A stretch of DNA of 64,000 bases from Gentiana macrophylla (taxonomy: Eukaryota > Streptophyta > Magnoliopsida > Gentianales > Gentianaceae). The notes below the pieces were generated by a model that was given only the letters and a program-made list of their open reading frames with translations, made no database searches and was not told where the DNA came from. The stretch is from contig CM047810.1 of the NCBI GenBank assembly GCA_026214975.1, forward strand, positions 92,210,316-92,274,315. Direction: 5' to 3'. Positions 11,823-22,504 of this stretch are shown here, one piece after another. Made by a program: the position numbers and the translations under genes. Within the stretch, counting starts at the first letter, position 1. The number at the start of each line of letters is the position of its first letter.

Positions 11823-13680
11823 TCAAATGGACATCATCATCTGAACAAACTCTTCATAGTTGACTTGACCATCGCCGTCTAAGTCAGCTTCCCTGATCAT
11901 CTGTTCTATCTCATCATCGGTTAGCTTTTCGCCTAGATTCATCATCACGTGCCTCAACTACACCACATCAACAATCATATCATTAGTTAATTTTCACGGA
12001 AAATTGATAAATTAATTTTCACATGCCTCAACTACACCACATCAACCGGTTGGAATTTTTGTGCATGTTATTGTCATATTAATTAACGAGTCTTATTATG
12101 TTTAGTTTTTAAAATGTATGTTCGCACATTATTATCACAATAATTATTTATCAAATATACATATGTACGTACCGTAATATTATTTCATTAAGTTTATGCC
12201 ATGAAAGTGCAGTTTTTTTTTTTTTTTTTTTGTTGACATTATCAGCTAAATGTCGTAGTTTTAAAGAAAAAAAAACTATAATTAAATCATCTTCTCATTT
12301 TGAGTGTTATTTTTTGACAGAGTGGTGGACCTCACATACAATTAAGAGGAATGAATCGCTTTTTGATCAAAAAAAAACACTAATATATGTAGTAGCGATT
12401 TAGTTTGCCCCTTTAATTTTCATATTTGCTCACCTTAGAGATCTTGCGTCATGGCATGCGACACTTGAGAGGATTTTGACTCTCATGTGATTATGTATTT
12501 AATTTTTTCATAAATGGGACATGTTTAATTGACAAGATTCTTTTGAATGCAGAAACCAGGATTCTCCATAGAGAAAACAGAGGCAATTTGTTTAGAAGAA
12601 AACAGAGGCAATTTTAAATCATGAAAACCATGGCAATGCAGGGTGAGTCTAAATGATTTAACACTTGTCATTACTCCCATATACAAGAGTAATGATAATG
12701 CATAACCGTTCAGCCATAACGAGTGATAAAACGTGCATTTGTACCATTCATGATTGATCAATGATGCAAATACACGTTCCGTCACTCGTTATGGTTAAAT
12801 GGTTGTGTTTATATCATTCATATTCTAAAACGTCTCACTAATTATATAATATAAGTCTCAGCTTATTTAAGACCCATTCAGCAGTGTGTGTGTATATATA
12901 TATATATATATATTATTTTATTTTTGAAACAAGAAGTTAAGCTTTACCTCGCTTGCAGAAATGTAGCCATTTTCGTCCTTGTCAAACACTTTAAAAGCCT
13001 CTCTAAGCTCCTCCTCAGCATCAACAGCCTAAAGAAAACCATTCATTAATTCTTGTCAAAAACATTTTGATAAATCTGATACGATGAAAATAAAAAGGAG
13101 CATTGAAGCATGTTGTGCGCGATAAAAACATAAATGATACGGGGCACAACCGTTTAGTCACAACAATCTGCATTTGTGAATATGGGCACTACATCATAAT
13201 CAAGGGAGAAAATGCAGGTTGTGGTTGAAACGCTTATGCTCGTATCATTACTCTGACAACCGTATGACCAACCGCCCATTTTAGATAATTAAGAAGAAAA
13301 TGAAAAACAGGGGAAGGGGAATGGAGAAATGTAGAAAGTATACGTACTTTGAGTTTTTTGGCCATGAGGTTCAAGAATTCAGTGAATTCAATGGTTCCGT
13401 TTCCATCAGCATCAACCTCATCAATCATTGCCCGAAGTTGCTGGTCAGTTGGATTTTGATCCAGTGATCTTATCACTGTAGCCAATTCTTCAATGGTGAT
13501 ACAACCTAATTAATCAACATCATCATAAAGTTAATTCAAGAATCAAAACTCAATTAATTAATTAATTTGCAGAGAAAGAAAGAAACAGTAAATGAATTAA
13601 TTACCATCTCCATCCTTATCAAAGAGGCTAAAGGCTTCATGAAACTCCACAATCTGTTCTTCATTGAGGTGTTGTGCCAT
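11823..13680 (-). CDS. Calmodulin / calmodulin-like protein (CML8/11 type), four exons
   Basis: Exons on the minus strand are 13605-13680, 13348-13505, 12948-13028 and 11823-11957. All introns have GT-AG borders, and the spliced product is 149 residues, the usual calmodulin length. Four EF-hand loops are canonical: [36 protein letters not shown] and [12 protein letters not shown]. Acidic residues at loop positions 1, 3 and 12 are intact, so four Ca2+ ions should bind. The family relays cytosolic Ca2+ signals to target proteins. The [19 protein letters not shown] block and the MMMSI end resemble plant CML8/CML11 more than canonical CaM. The start is the ATG at 13680, whose reading frame matches the family N-terminus. 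Introns 2 and 3 carry MITEs, and a MITE abuts the stop codon, so the 3' UTR is element-derived. The frame is undamaged; expression cannot be judged. Confidence 0.93.
12691..12818. mobile_element. MITE in calmodulin intron 3
   Basis: A 128-bp imperfect palindrome with ends AATGATA. Its arms include ACCGTTCAGCCATAACGAGTG, with the inverse CACTCGTTATGGTTAAATGG in the other arm. It belongs to the same family as the element in intron 2. Confidence 0.7.
12884..12912. repeat. TG/TA microsatellite in intron 3
   Basis: A short run of TG dinucleotides passes directly into TA dinucleotides, 30-40 bases inside the 5' end of calmodulin intron 3 (minus orientation). Confidence 0.9.
13133..13249. mobile_element. 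MITE in calmodulin intron 2
   Basis: A 117-bp palindrome with AATGATAC ends. Its arms carry ACCGTTTAGTCACAAC and CTGCATTT, matched in inverse on the right. The same blocks occur in the intron 3 MITE, so one family has inserted twice in this gene. Confidence 0.7.
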
Positions 13681-13822
13681 GGCCACCCTTTTAATAATTT
13701 TATTTCTTTGATGATTGATTGATTGATTGAAATAACAGAAAATTGAACAAAAAGTAGTAACAGAAAGAAAGGGAGAGATGATGGATTGAGTAATTGATTG
13801 TTCAACTAAGATCTTGTTTGGG

Positions 13823-13868
13823 TTTATATAATAATTTAAAAAACACTAACCAGCTTACTATCACGCGT
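13823..13868 (-). promoter_or_regulatory. Calmodulin promoter: TATA box and CGCG box
   Basis: On the minus strand TATATAAA (13823-13830) lies about 145 bp upstream of the ATG. ACGCGT (13863-13868) lies about 33 bp further upstream. ACGCGT fits the VCGCGB site bound by CAMTA factors, which are themselves calmodulin-binding. That suggests feedback control, but this is inferred from one motif. Confidence 0.5.
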
Positions 13869-14146
13869 AAGCGTCTACTGGTTTGCTCTTTTTAAGAAAA
13901 AGTCCAAACCCAAAAATAAATATTTTATCATAGAAAGTACAAACATAAATTCATATTTTAATACGGTGGGTGGTTGAAACGATTACAAGTGTTCAATATG
14001 AGAAACTTTTTAACAGGTCCATCAAATGCGAGTCTATAAAAATCCTGGGTCGCATATTTACACAAGGCATAAAAATGATAATATAAGACCACAAGGAGAC
14101 TCAAAACTTGCATAATTACGGGTGTCCAATATGACACACTATGATA

Positions 14147-14409
14147 CTCTCTTCGTCCTAAATTGTTTGTGACTTATTCATTTTATAGATATCCCAAAAC
14201 AAGTCTCATAACTAATATTTAAACTAAAAAATTCTTCTTAAATTCCTAAAATGCCCACATAACAACATTTATTAAGAAGATTAAATACAATTAAAGAATG
14301 ATATAATTGTAAAGTAGTCATATTTTTAATGACTAGACAAATTAATAAATGATGTCCTCTTAAATCTTTAGAGTTCCAAAATGTCTCAAACAAATTGGGA
14401 CGGAGGGAG
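14147..14409. mobile_element. Stowaway MITE
   Basis: Terminal inverted repeats CTCTCTTCGTCCTAAATTG and, inverted, CTCCCTCCGTCCCAATTTG mark the classic Stowaway end. The left flank is TA; the right flank is CA, probably a mutated TA. Confidence 0.8.
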
Positions 14410-14419
14410 CATTATAATG

Positions 14420-14599
14420 CAGTGGCGGATCTAGAAAAAATTCTCAGTGGGGCCACCGAAACAAATTCAAAGATCTAGTGAGGATATTAATTAGTTGTGT
14501 TTTTACATTTTTTTTAACAAAATTATATCTTTTTGATACAATTTCCGGAGCTCAGTGGGGGCACTAGCCCCCACCCAATTGGCCGTCGGTCCACCCCTA
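14420..14599. mobile_element. Decayed hAT-type MITE
   Basis: The left end is CAGTGGCGGATC, and the right end read inverted is TAGGGGTGGACC. The two match imperfectly and fit hAT termini. Candidate 8-bp flanks agree at only five of eight positions, so the element is old. Confidence 0.55.
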
Positions 14600-14749
14600 C
14601 TATTAAGTCAACAAAAATACTCAATACTTGCATAATATGGTGGTGAGACAATTATAAGTGTCTAATGTATGACACTTTAACAAGCCTCCTTAAGTTTGGC
14701 ATATACATATGGCAACAAAGAGGCTCAAAACAGTTGCACAATATACAGG

Positions 14750-15112
14750 GGTGGTCGTGATACTAACTCAACGCTTACACAATATAAAGAGTGACTGTGA
14801 TACTATGTAAAAATATAAGCTCAACAAAGAGTTGGCTCTTGCACAATATAAAGAGGTGTTGATGTGGCTCTGATACTATGTAAATATAACCTCAACAAAG
14901 AGGCGGCTCTTGCACAATATAAGGAGGTGGTGAGGTGACTCTGATACTATGTACAGGTGGCGGAGTTACATACAACCAAAATGGGGGATCCGGAAAAATT
15001 ACATGAATATATGTACAAAGCACCCCCCCTCTTACCCGAGATCATGCGTCTGCCCCTGACTATGTAAAGATAAGCTCAACAAAGAGGTGGCGAGGTGACT
15101 CTGATACTATAA
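14750..15112. repeat. Tandem repeat of about 75-80 bp units, split by a MITE
   Basis: Units contain AGCTCAACAAAGAG, then GCTCTTGCACAATATAA, then GACTCTGATACTATGTAA. At least four partial or full units occur. The CTCTGATACTA block is the reverse of a diverged copia primer-binding site (TATCAGAGC), so the array may derive from repeated LTR junctions; that origin is inference. Confidence 0.75.
14954..15058. mobile_element. 105-bp hAT MITE with perfect target duplication
   Basis: The ends are CAGGTGGCGGA and, inverted, CAGGGGCAGACG. The flanks ACTATGTA at 14946-14953 and 15059-15066 are identical 8-bp copies. It sits inside the tandem array and therefore postdates it. Confidence 0.85.
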
Positions 15113-16246
15113 GGAAAATATAAACTCAGACTCATATAAAAAGAGAGACATCTACCTCAAAACCGAAACTATGAGGCGAAGGAAGGCATATATTAATATG
15201 GTGAGTGAAAAAAACAAAAACATGAGTAAATAATTAATTATTTGAGGGTTTGTTTAATATTGGTATAATTTTGTGTCACTTTCACACGGATTAAGTATAA
15301 TTATTGATTGCAAAGATAAATGGCCCGCAAGATTTTGGATACGAAAACAAAAAGGGTAAATTTGGAACAATTTCATTTCATTGATTATTGTTTTCATAAA
15401 ATGAAAATAATGAAAACTAAATATATAATTCAATATTGTTGAAAGATTTAATAGGTGGGAAGGACTTAGTATCAATAAGAACAATATCATATAAGCATTA
15501 TAGGTTATGCTGTGATTCTTGTGTGACAACATGGGAATGGAAATGGAAAGATAAAGCAACGATACAAGCACAATTATTGTGTTACAGTCGGTAACAAAAC
15601 GATTATCCGTATCGTTAATCATAATTAATCTAAAGTAATTATAATTTAGATTAATCACAATAAACGGTATAGATTATCGTTTAATTTACCACTAATTGTC
15701 ACACAAAACTTGTGCCCATATCGTTTATCTAAAAGATCACAACAATGAAACACAAAACATTATAATAATAATAATAGCTACTACCTAACAAATACTAATG
15801 TACAAGTCCCGGCAATTGGCATGTAAAACTTTTAACGCCAAGTCATGGCAAGTCTAATTGTGTTATTTAGTCCAAAGGTATTAAAACAAATTTTAATACA
15901 CAAATAAGATATCAAATTATCAATTATAACCATAGTAGTTAAATATTAATCTAATACCGTAAAATTCGTCATCTATATATTTGTAAGGGTAATTATATCT
16001 TTGGAATATTGATTTCCTTTTATTTTCTAAATAAGGTTTTAATAATTAGTTTTCTATTAAGAAATTGATTTTCGAGCCGTTATCAAGTAACACAAATTAA
16101 ATGTATACAAACCCTTGGTTAGCCTAAAATCTCATAATTTTCTCTCTTTTATTCCTCTTATTTGATTGCACCACCTCCCCCTAAACCTTACATCCGTCAC
16201 ACTGCCATCAGGAAAGAAACTTGTTTTTTTTTTTCTTTCTATAAGT
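15067..16246. other. Intergenic DNA with a long-arm palindrome
   Basis: No gene seen. A foldback of about 195 bp (roughly 15548-15742) has imperfect arms near 90 bp, centred on two inverted AATCTAAA copies at about 15640. It looks like a MITE, but target duplications are not clear. Confidence 0.5.
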
Positions 16247-16563
16247 TGTTGAAGTTTATGAAGATCAGAAGCAACAAACTGAACTCAAAACACAACAGCA
16301 GAAGTCAGCATTCTTCTTAGGAGCAAAACGTCAAACACTTATGATCAGAAATTGTTAGCAGCAGTTGTAGTTAGTTTAGTTTGTTGTAACTAATTCCTAA
16401 TGATTCCAACAGCCCCTAGCTAGTATATAAGTAGTTAATTTATCAATTGTAAGCTCAATTAGAAGTTTAATCAATGAAATAAAGATTTCCTTCTTCATTC
16501 TATTTTCCCGCTTTTACTTCATTTGAATTTCTTGTTCATGTTCTTCAAGTTTATAGAAATTCA
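16247..16563 (+). repeat. 5' LTR of the copia element
   Basis: Starts TGTTGAAG and ends ATTCA. It has a TATA-like TATATAAG in the AGTATATAAGTAG stretch near 16420-16433 and an AATAAAG signal near 16480. It is 317 bp against 268 bp for the 3' copy. Confidence 0.9.
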
Positions 16564-16709
16564 TCATGGTATCAGAGCCTATGGCTTCCGCATATTGAAA
16601 GCTTTAATGGCTTCTTGATCTTTTACTGATCTATTCTTCCTTTTATTGTCATTAGAGTTGATTTTCATAGTTTCTTCATTTGTAGTTTCTTTTCTCTTAG
16701 ATTTCTGCT

Positions 16710-18145
16710 ATGGATAATCATCCTAATCCTCTTGTTCTTCCTGCTCCAATTCCTACTGATTTGGTTCTCCATCCTAGTGAGAGTCCAGCGTTCATCTTGG
16801 TGCAGCCTGTTCTTGATGAATCTAACTACCATAGCTGGAAAAGTGCCATGCTCAATGCACTTTCTTCCAAGAATAATCTTGGATTCATTGATGGTACTAT
16901 ACCTATGCTTCCCTTGGGTAATAGACATTTGTCTTTATGGAGACAGAAGAATAGCATGATTAAAGCATGGTTAGGAAATTCAGTTTCCAAGAATATTTCA
17001 TCAGACTGCTAAAGAAATTTGGGATGATCTTGAAGAAAGGTATGGTGGTGGAGACACAGATAAATTATCAGATTTGATGGATGAGATCCAGAATATGAAA
17101 CAAGGTGATCTTTCTGTTTCTGAATACTTTGCAAAGCGTAAGATCTTGTGGGATCAATTGTTGGCTTTAACTCCACCCCAACTTGTAATTGTGGCGAGGT
17201 GGTACCAAGAACATAACGAAATGCATCATGTAATAAGGTTTCGAAAGGACCTAATGAAAGTTTTCTCTGGTGAAATCCCAAGTTTTGTTTATCTCTCCTT
17301 TTCCCACTGTTAAAAATGTTTTTTCAATGGTATTAAAGCAAGAAAGACATCGGCATTATGGAAACTCTGGTAATGCTGTTGGTTCTCTTCATGCTCTTGG
17401 AAACAGTACTGCTGAGTTTTTTTGATAAAACTGCCTTGATGGCCCAGAACCAGAATCAGAATTCCATTACCAATTTTAGAAGGAATTATAACAATGGTAA
17501 CAAGAAACCTCTGTTAAAATTGTTCCACAGGGAACTTGCTATTGTATCACCCACCTTATTAAGAGGCTGACTTTTATCTCATCACAATCTAGGCTTTGAG
17601 GACGAGGTCCCTCCTCTTATATGTGTTTGGGCCTATTTTCTACATGGTATCAGAGCCACCCTTTATTGTGCAAGCGTTGGGCCTCTTTATAGGCTTATAA
17701 AGCCCATTATATGCCTTGTGTGCCATGTGACCCAGGCTCTTTATAGGCCCACACTTGAGGGGGCGTGTTAAAGTTGGGCACTTGCTATTGTATCATCCAT
17801 TGGGCACTTGCTATTGTATCATCCACCATATTAAGAGATGGACTTCACTCACCTCACAACCTAGGTTTTGAGGATGATGCCCCTCCTCATATATGTGTTT
17901 GGGCATATTTTCTACAACCGGTGTACACATTGTGGTATCACGAGGGTCATACATTGGATACGTGTTATAAGAAACATGGATATCATGCAAAATTCAGGGG
18001 TAGGGGAAGAAGAAGGCCTGTCTCAGCAAATAATGTGAATTCAGATGGTGTCTTAGATCAGAATTCTCAAGATTCAGTGGTAGTACCTAAGGCTCTTGTA
18101 ACACAAGAACAATATCTGCAGATTCTGAACATTTTGAAGGCATGA
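16710..18145 (+). pseudogene. Copia gag, broken and split by a TRIM
   Basis: The N-terminus has the SPAFILVQPVLDESNYHSW block typical of copia gag (nucleocapsid/capsid precursor that packages element RNA). The capsid region continues in another frame (about 17013-17300) with IWDDLEERYGGGD and GDLSVSEYFAKRK blocks. A zinc knuckle follows at about 17921-17975; a frameshift inside it splits CTHCG from the GHTLDTC half. The TRIM at 17512-17916 lies just before the knuckle. An RGRGRRR basic tail comes next. It cannot encode a working protein. Confidence 0.85.
17512..17916 (+). mobile_element. TRIM (miniature LTR retrotransposon) nested in copia gag
   Basis: Two direct terminal repeats, 17512-17644 (133 bp) and 17766-17916 (151 bp), start TGTTAAA and end TTTTCTACA. 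A perfect primer-binding site TGGTATCAGAGCC follows at 17645-17657. A purine-rich tract TTGAGGGGGCG precedes the second repeat. The internal region is about 120 bp with no coding capacity. The second repeat carries an extra tandem copy of TTGGGCACTTGCTATTG. Flanks ACCTC and ACCGG agree at three of five bases, a decayed target duplication. Confidence 0.85.
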
Positions 18146-18240
18146 TCTTTATCTCAGTCTCAAGAAATTAGTGATGCCGGTTTTAATTCTGTGAATTCAG
18201 TTGTTCTTTCTACAAATTTTGGACCTATGGATTGAGGTTT

Positions 18241-21200
18241 GTCTAAATATTTTACTTGTTTTGATTGGATAGTGGACAGTGGTGCCACTGATCATATTGT
18301 GTTCAATAAGGCATTGTTTAGTTCTTCCAAACCTGTTGTTAATAAATTTCTGAGTTTACCAAATGGTAAAGACATTATCTTTACTCATGTTGGCGGTGTG
18401 AAGTCAATCATGATTTAGTTTTGGACAATGTAATTTGTGTTCACGATTTTCAAGGTAATCTCATGTCCATTAGTAAACTTATCGGATCTAGAGCATACAA
18501 TGTTAGTTTTTCTGTGTCATCTGAGGATACGATAAGTCTCAAGAGGATTGGTTCGAGATGATCTCATTAAGGATTGTACATTTTAAAAGCGAGATAGTTC
18601 TTGTTATGCTTTCCTGTTGTGAATCTTGTCAGAGGCGCAAGCAGTCAAGCTTTCTTTGTGGCATTACGGACTTGGCCATGTCTCGGATCAAAGATTAAGG
18701 GTTTTAAGAAAGGATCATGATCAAGTGCACATTCACGAAGGTCAAGTCTGTGACATACGTCCCATGGCAAAACAATCAGGACTTAGTTTTATTATGAGTC
18801 AATCTGTTTCCAAATCTTGTTTTGATTTAGTTCACATGGATATTTTGGGTCCTATAGAATAGTTGGTATCCTTGGACATAGATTTTTTTTACTATTGTTG
18901 ATGACTATAGTAGATTTTGCTAGATTTATATGATAAATTCTAAAGGTGAAGTTAGAAATCTTGTTACTTAGTTTTGTACTTTGGGTCGGACTTAGATTAA
19001 TAAAAATGTAAAGTGTTTGAGGTCTGATAATGGTTTAGAGTTTGATTAACCTGAATTTTATGCAGCTAAGGGCATTATACATCAGACTTCTATAATTAAA
19101 AACTCCACAACAGAATGGAGTGGTTGAAAAGAAACATCAACATATCCTGAATATTGCAAGGAGTTTAAGATTCCAGTCTGATGTACCCTTGATTTCTTTG
19201 GTCATATTTTGTTCTTCATCTTTGTTAATCTTATCAATATTACTCATTCTCTTTGTTAAACAATAAGGCTCCTTATGAGATGCTATATTCTGTTAAACCT
19301 TCATATGACAATGTGAAGGTGTTTGGTTGTTTAACTCTATAATCTTCATCATGATAACAATAAGTTTGCAGCAAGAGGCATTAAATCTATTTATCTGGGT
19401 GGTGTCCCTAATGGAAAGAGCTTCTATCTTCTAAATCTTTAAACTAGACAAATTTTTGTTGCTAAGGATGTAGTGTTTCATGAAACTTCATTACCTTATA
19501 AGGATGGTAATGCATCGGGTAATATCCAAGACTCACACGCCTGTGTCTTTTGATCAAGACATATTTTCAATTTGATTCTAGTTTGCGTTTTCCTGCACAG
19601 GGAACTGTTCCACACACTCATTCTTTTGTTGATGAGCATCCACAGGATCATGTTCATGATGGTGTACACCAATCAAAACATGCTTATGATTCTTTGGATC
19701 ATCAAGATCCTACTCATGCACTATTGAGCAATTACCTATTGACAATGTTCAAATTCATGATTATGTGGAAGAGTTATCCCTCAATGAAGATCTGAACACT
19801 AGAAAATCTTCAAGAAATAGAGGGTTACCCTCTAATATTAAAGATTATGTGTGTCATAATATATCTACTAAGACCTCACCTCATTTCTTGGCAAATGTAG
19901 ACACTTTAAATCATTTATCTGCAACTCATAAGTCATGTGTTCTTAACACAGATTCTGGCAAAACCAAAGACTTATAGTGAGGCAGTAAAGCCTATAGAAT
20001 GGAGAGAAGAAATGGATAATGAAATAAAAGCCCTACAACAAACAAAGACATGGGGGATTGTACCATTACCTAAAGGCAAACATCCAATAGGCTGTAAATG
20101 GGTATCTGAGAATAAAAAAGAAAGCTGATTGATCAATAAAGAGATATAAGGCAAGGCTTGTGGCCAAGGATATACTCAGCAGCTAGGATTGGATAACCTA
20201 GATACTTCTCCCATGTTGCCAAACCCACAACAGTTAGAACATTACTTGCCATTGCAGCATCAAAATGATGGAATCTTCATCAACTTGATGTTAACAATGC
20301 ATTCTTATATGGTGATTTAACAGAGGAAGTTTATATGCAAGTGCCCCAAGGATTCAAATCTGAACCTGGACATGTTTACAAACTTACAAAGTCCCTATAT
20401 GGCCTAAAAGAAGCAAGTAGACAGTGGACATAAAATTAACCAGCTCTGCTTGAGAGGGGTTTCAGACAATCCAAACAAGATTACAGTTTGTTTGTCAAGG
20501 GTTCAGATGATTCATTTGTAGCCGTCCTAGTTTATGTTGATGATGTATTAGTGACAAGTCCTGATATGGAAGAAATAAAGCAATTAAAGGGTTTTCTGAA
20601 TGACAAGTTTGGCACAAAAGATCTTGGAGATCTCGACTATTTCCTAGGGCTAGAAGGGGCTAGATCAAAGAAATGTATTGTATTGTCATAATGAAAGTAC
20701 TGTCTGGAATTGTTAGAAGAATATGGATATTCTGATTGTAAGCCTAGCCAAGTTCTTATGGACACTTCTATAAACCTACACAACAAAGATTCAGCACCAC
20801 TAAAATCAAATAGTTATTACAGAATTCTGGTAGGGAAATTGCTATACCTAGGATTGACAAGACCAGAGATCACTTATGCCACACAGCAACTTAGCCAATT
20901 TCTTGATAAACCTACTGAGTTACAACTTCAAGCAGCACACAAACTTCTCAAATACTTAAAGAAATCCCCTGATCAAGGCATATTCTTCCTATAAGAAAGC
21001 AATTTTGAGTTAAAGTGTTTTGTGGATTCATAATGGGGCAGATGCAATGACACTAGGAGGTCTATCACATGTTTTTCTGTTTTCCTGGGAGGATCACTCA
21101 TAAGTTGGAAATCAAAGAAACAAACTACAACATCTAGAAGCTCATCAGAGGCAGAGTATAAAGCCATGGCTATGGCATCTTGTGAACTACAATTGCTCAC

Positions 21201-21780
21201 ATACTTACTATCAGAATTCAACATCAAACAAGGCGAGGCTATTCCATTATTTTGTGATGACAAAAGTTGATGAAGTTTGTAGAATTACAAACATAAAATA
21301 AAATGCGGAATTATTATTGATCAGCTGAAAATTACAAGTTGTTTTACAATGTGGCTGATCATGAGTATTTATAACTTCATACACCTCATGAATCAATTAG
21401 AAATAAGTTACAAGCGGTTACACCAAACTATAACTGAATAACCGCTTTCTATATTAGATTACACTAGATTACTCAGTAGATTCTTGTGTGTCTTCATCTT
21501 GTCGATAGTATGTTGTGTCTTTATCTTTGCCAAATAGAGTGTATCGGTGATTGCACTCGGCATTCCTTGACTCTATCTTTGTAACAAAAGTGCATTATAC
21601 ATAGTTGAAAACCCAGTATTCCATGATAGAACCAAACACATTGAAATAGACTGTCATGTAATCAGAGATAGATACCAACAAGGGCTTCTAAAACCTCTAC
21701 ATGTTTCAACTGAACTTCAACTTGCATATTTATCTACCAAACCATTGGATGACGATTTCAAATATTATTGAGCTCTTACC
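18241..21780 (+). pseudogene. Copia pol, degraded (protease, integrase, RT, RNase H)
   Basis: Blocks in order: protease VDSGATDH (about 18272), GAG-pre-integrase LWHYGLGHVSDQRL (18655) with one zinc-site Cys replaced (CDIRP), integrase core with VDDYSR and SDNG (18900-19030) full of stops, [15 protein letters not shown] (about 19105), RT ending in YVDDVLVT (about 20530), DLGDLDYFLGLE, and RNase H SWKSKKQTTT/EAEYKAMAMAS (21100-21180). The last RNase H motif is interrupted by a solo LTR (21268-21586), and the frame resumes afterwards with [13 protein letters not shown] coding. Multiple stops and frameshifts make it non-functional. Confidence 0.9.
21268..21586 (-). mobile_element. Solo LTR nested in copia RNase H, TSD AAAGT
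   Basis: A 319-bp block starts TGATGAAG and ends GTAACA, and is flanked by AAAGT on both sides (21263-21267 and 21587-21591). It breaks the conserved RNase H frame exactly at this site. TATAAATA on the minus strand (around 21370) suggests the LTR reads leftward (TGTTACAAAG to CTTCATCA). Confidence 0.88.
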
Positions 21781-21825
21781 ATTTAGTTAACATTTATAAA
21801 CCTTAAAGTTCGAGTGTAAGAGGGG

Positions 21826-22093
21826 TGTTGAAGTTTATGAAGATCGAAGCGACAAATCGAACCCAAAAGCGCAATGAGCAACGATCAACATTCTTCTTGG
21901 AGAAAAGCGTCGAACACTTATGATCGAAGTTGTTAGTAGCGAGTTGTAATTAGTTTAGTTTGTTGTAATCGAATCCTAATGATCCTCAATTAAGTTTAAT
22001 CAATGAAATAAAGATTTCCTTCTTCATTCTATTTTCCCGCTTTTACTTCATTTGAATTTCTTGTTCATGTTCTTCAAGTTTTCGAGAAATTCA
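21826..22093 (+). repeat. 3' LTR of the copia element
   Basis: Homologous to 16247-16563 but with an internal deletion that removes the AGTATATAAG region. It shows more CG dinucleotides than the 5' LTR. It ends in ATTCA and is followed by the TAAGT duplication. Confidence 0.9.
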
Positions 22094-22504
22094 TAAGTTT
22101 TGATGCTCCATTTTATGATTTGAGTAATCAAACCGAAAAATACGAAAGGGAAACAATAATTTGTCGTTTGTTTGATGTTTTGAGGTAGCATCCGTTCTTC
22201 TTATCCTCTAGTTTCGATCATGCTTAGTGTTATTTCAATCATAATTTCATAGAATGTGAGTATACAATTTATTTAAAGTTGTGGGAGTAACACATTGAGT
22301 TAATTGCATTACTCATGAACATAACATATCCTTAGCCATAAAATTGTTAATAGAATTCTCCTTTGTTATTTTGATCAAGTATAACAAATATGGTACTTTT
22401 TGGCTGTGACATGGAATATTTTCCATCCTTCCATGCCCTTTTGTTTTGGGGAATGAGGAAGGATGAAATATTTCATCATGATTGAAGTAGAAAGACAGCT
22501 TTTT

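Larger units (their letters stand above)
16247..22093 (+). mobile_element. Complete but dead Ty1/copia element, TSD TAAGT
   Basis: 5' LTR 16247-16563 (317 bp), spacer TCA, primer-binding site TGGTATCAGAGCC at 16567-16579, gag-pol region, polypurine tract AGAGGGG ending 21825, and 3' LTR 21826-22093 (268 bp). TAAGT flanks both ends (16242-16246 and 22094-22098). Domain order is gag, protease, integrase, RT, RNase H, which defines copia. Coding DNA has many stops and frameshifts, and two other elements are nested inside. The 3' LTR lacks about 50 bp that include the TATA region present in the 5' LTR. Confidence 0.93.
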
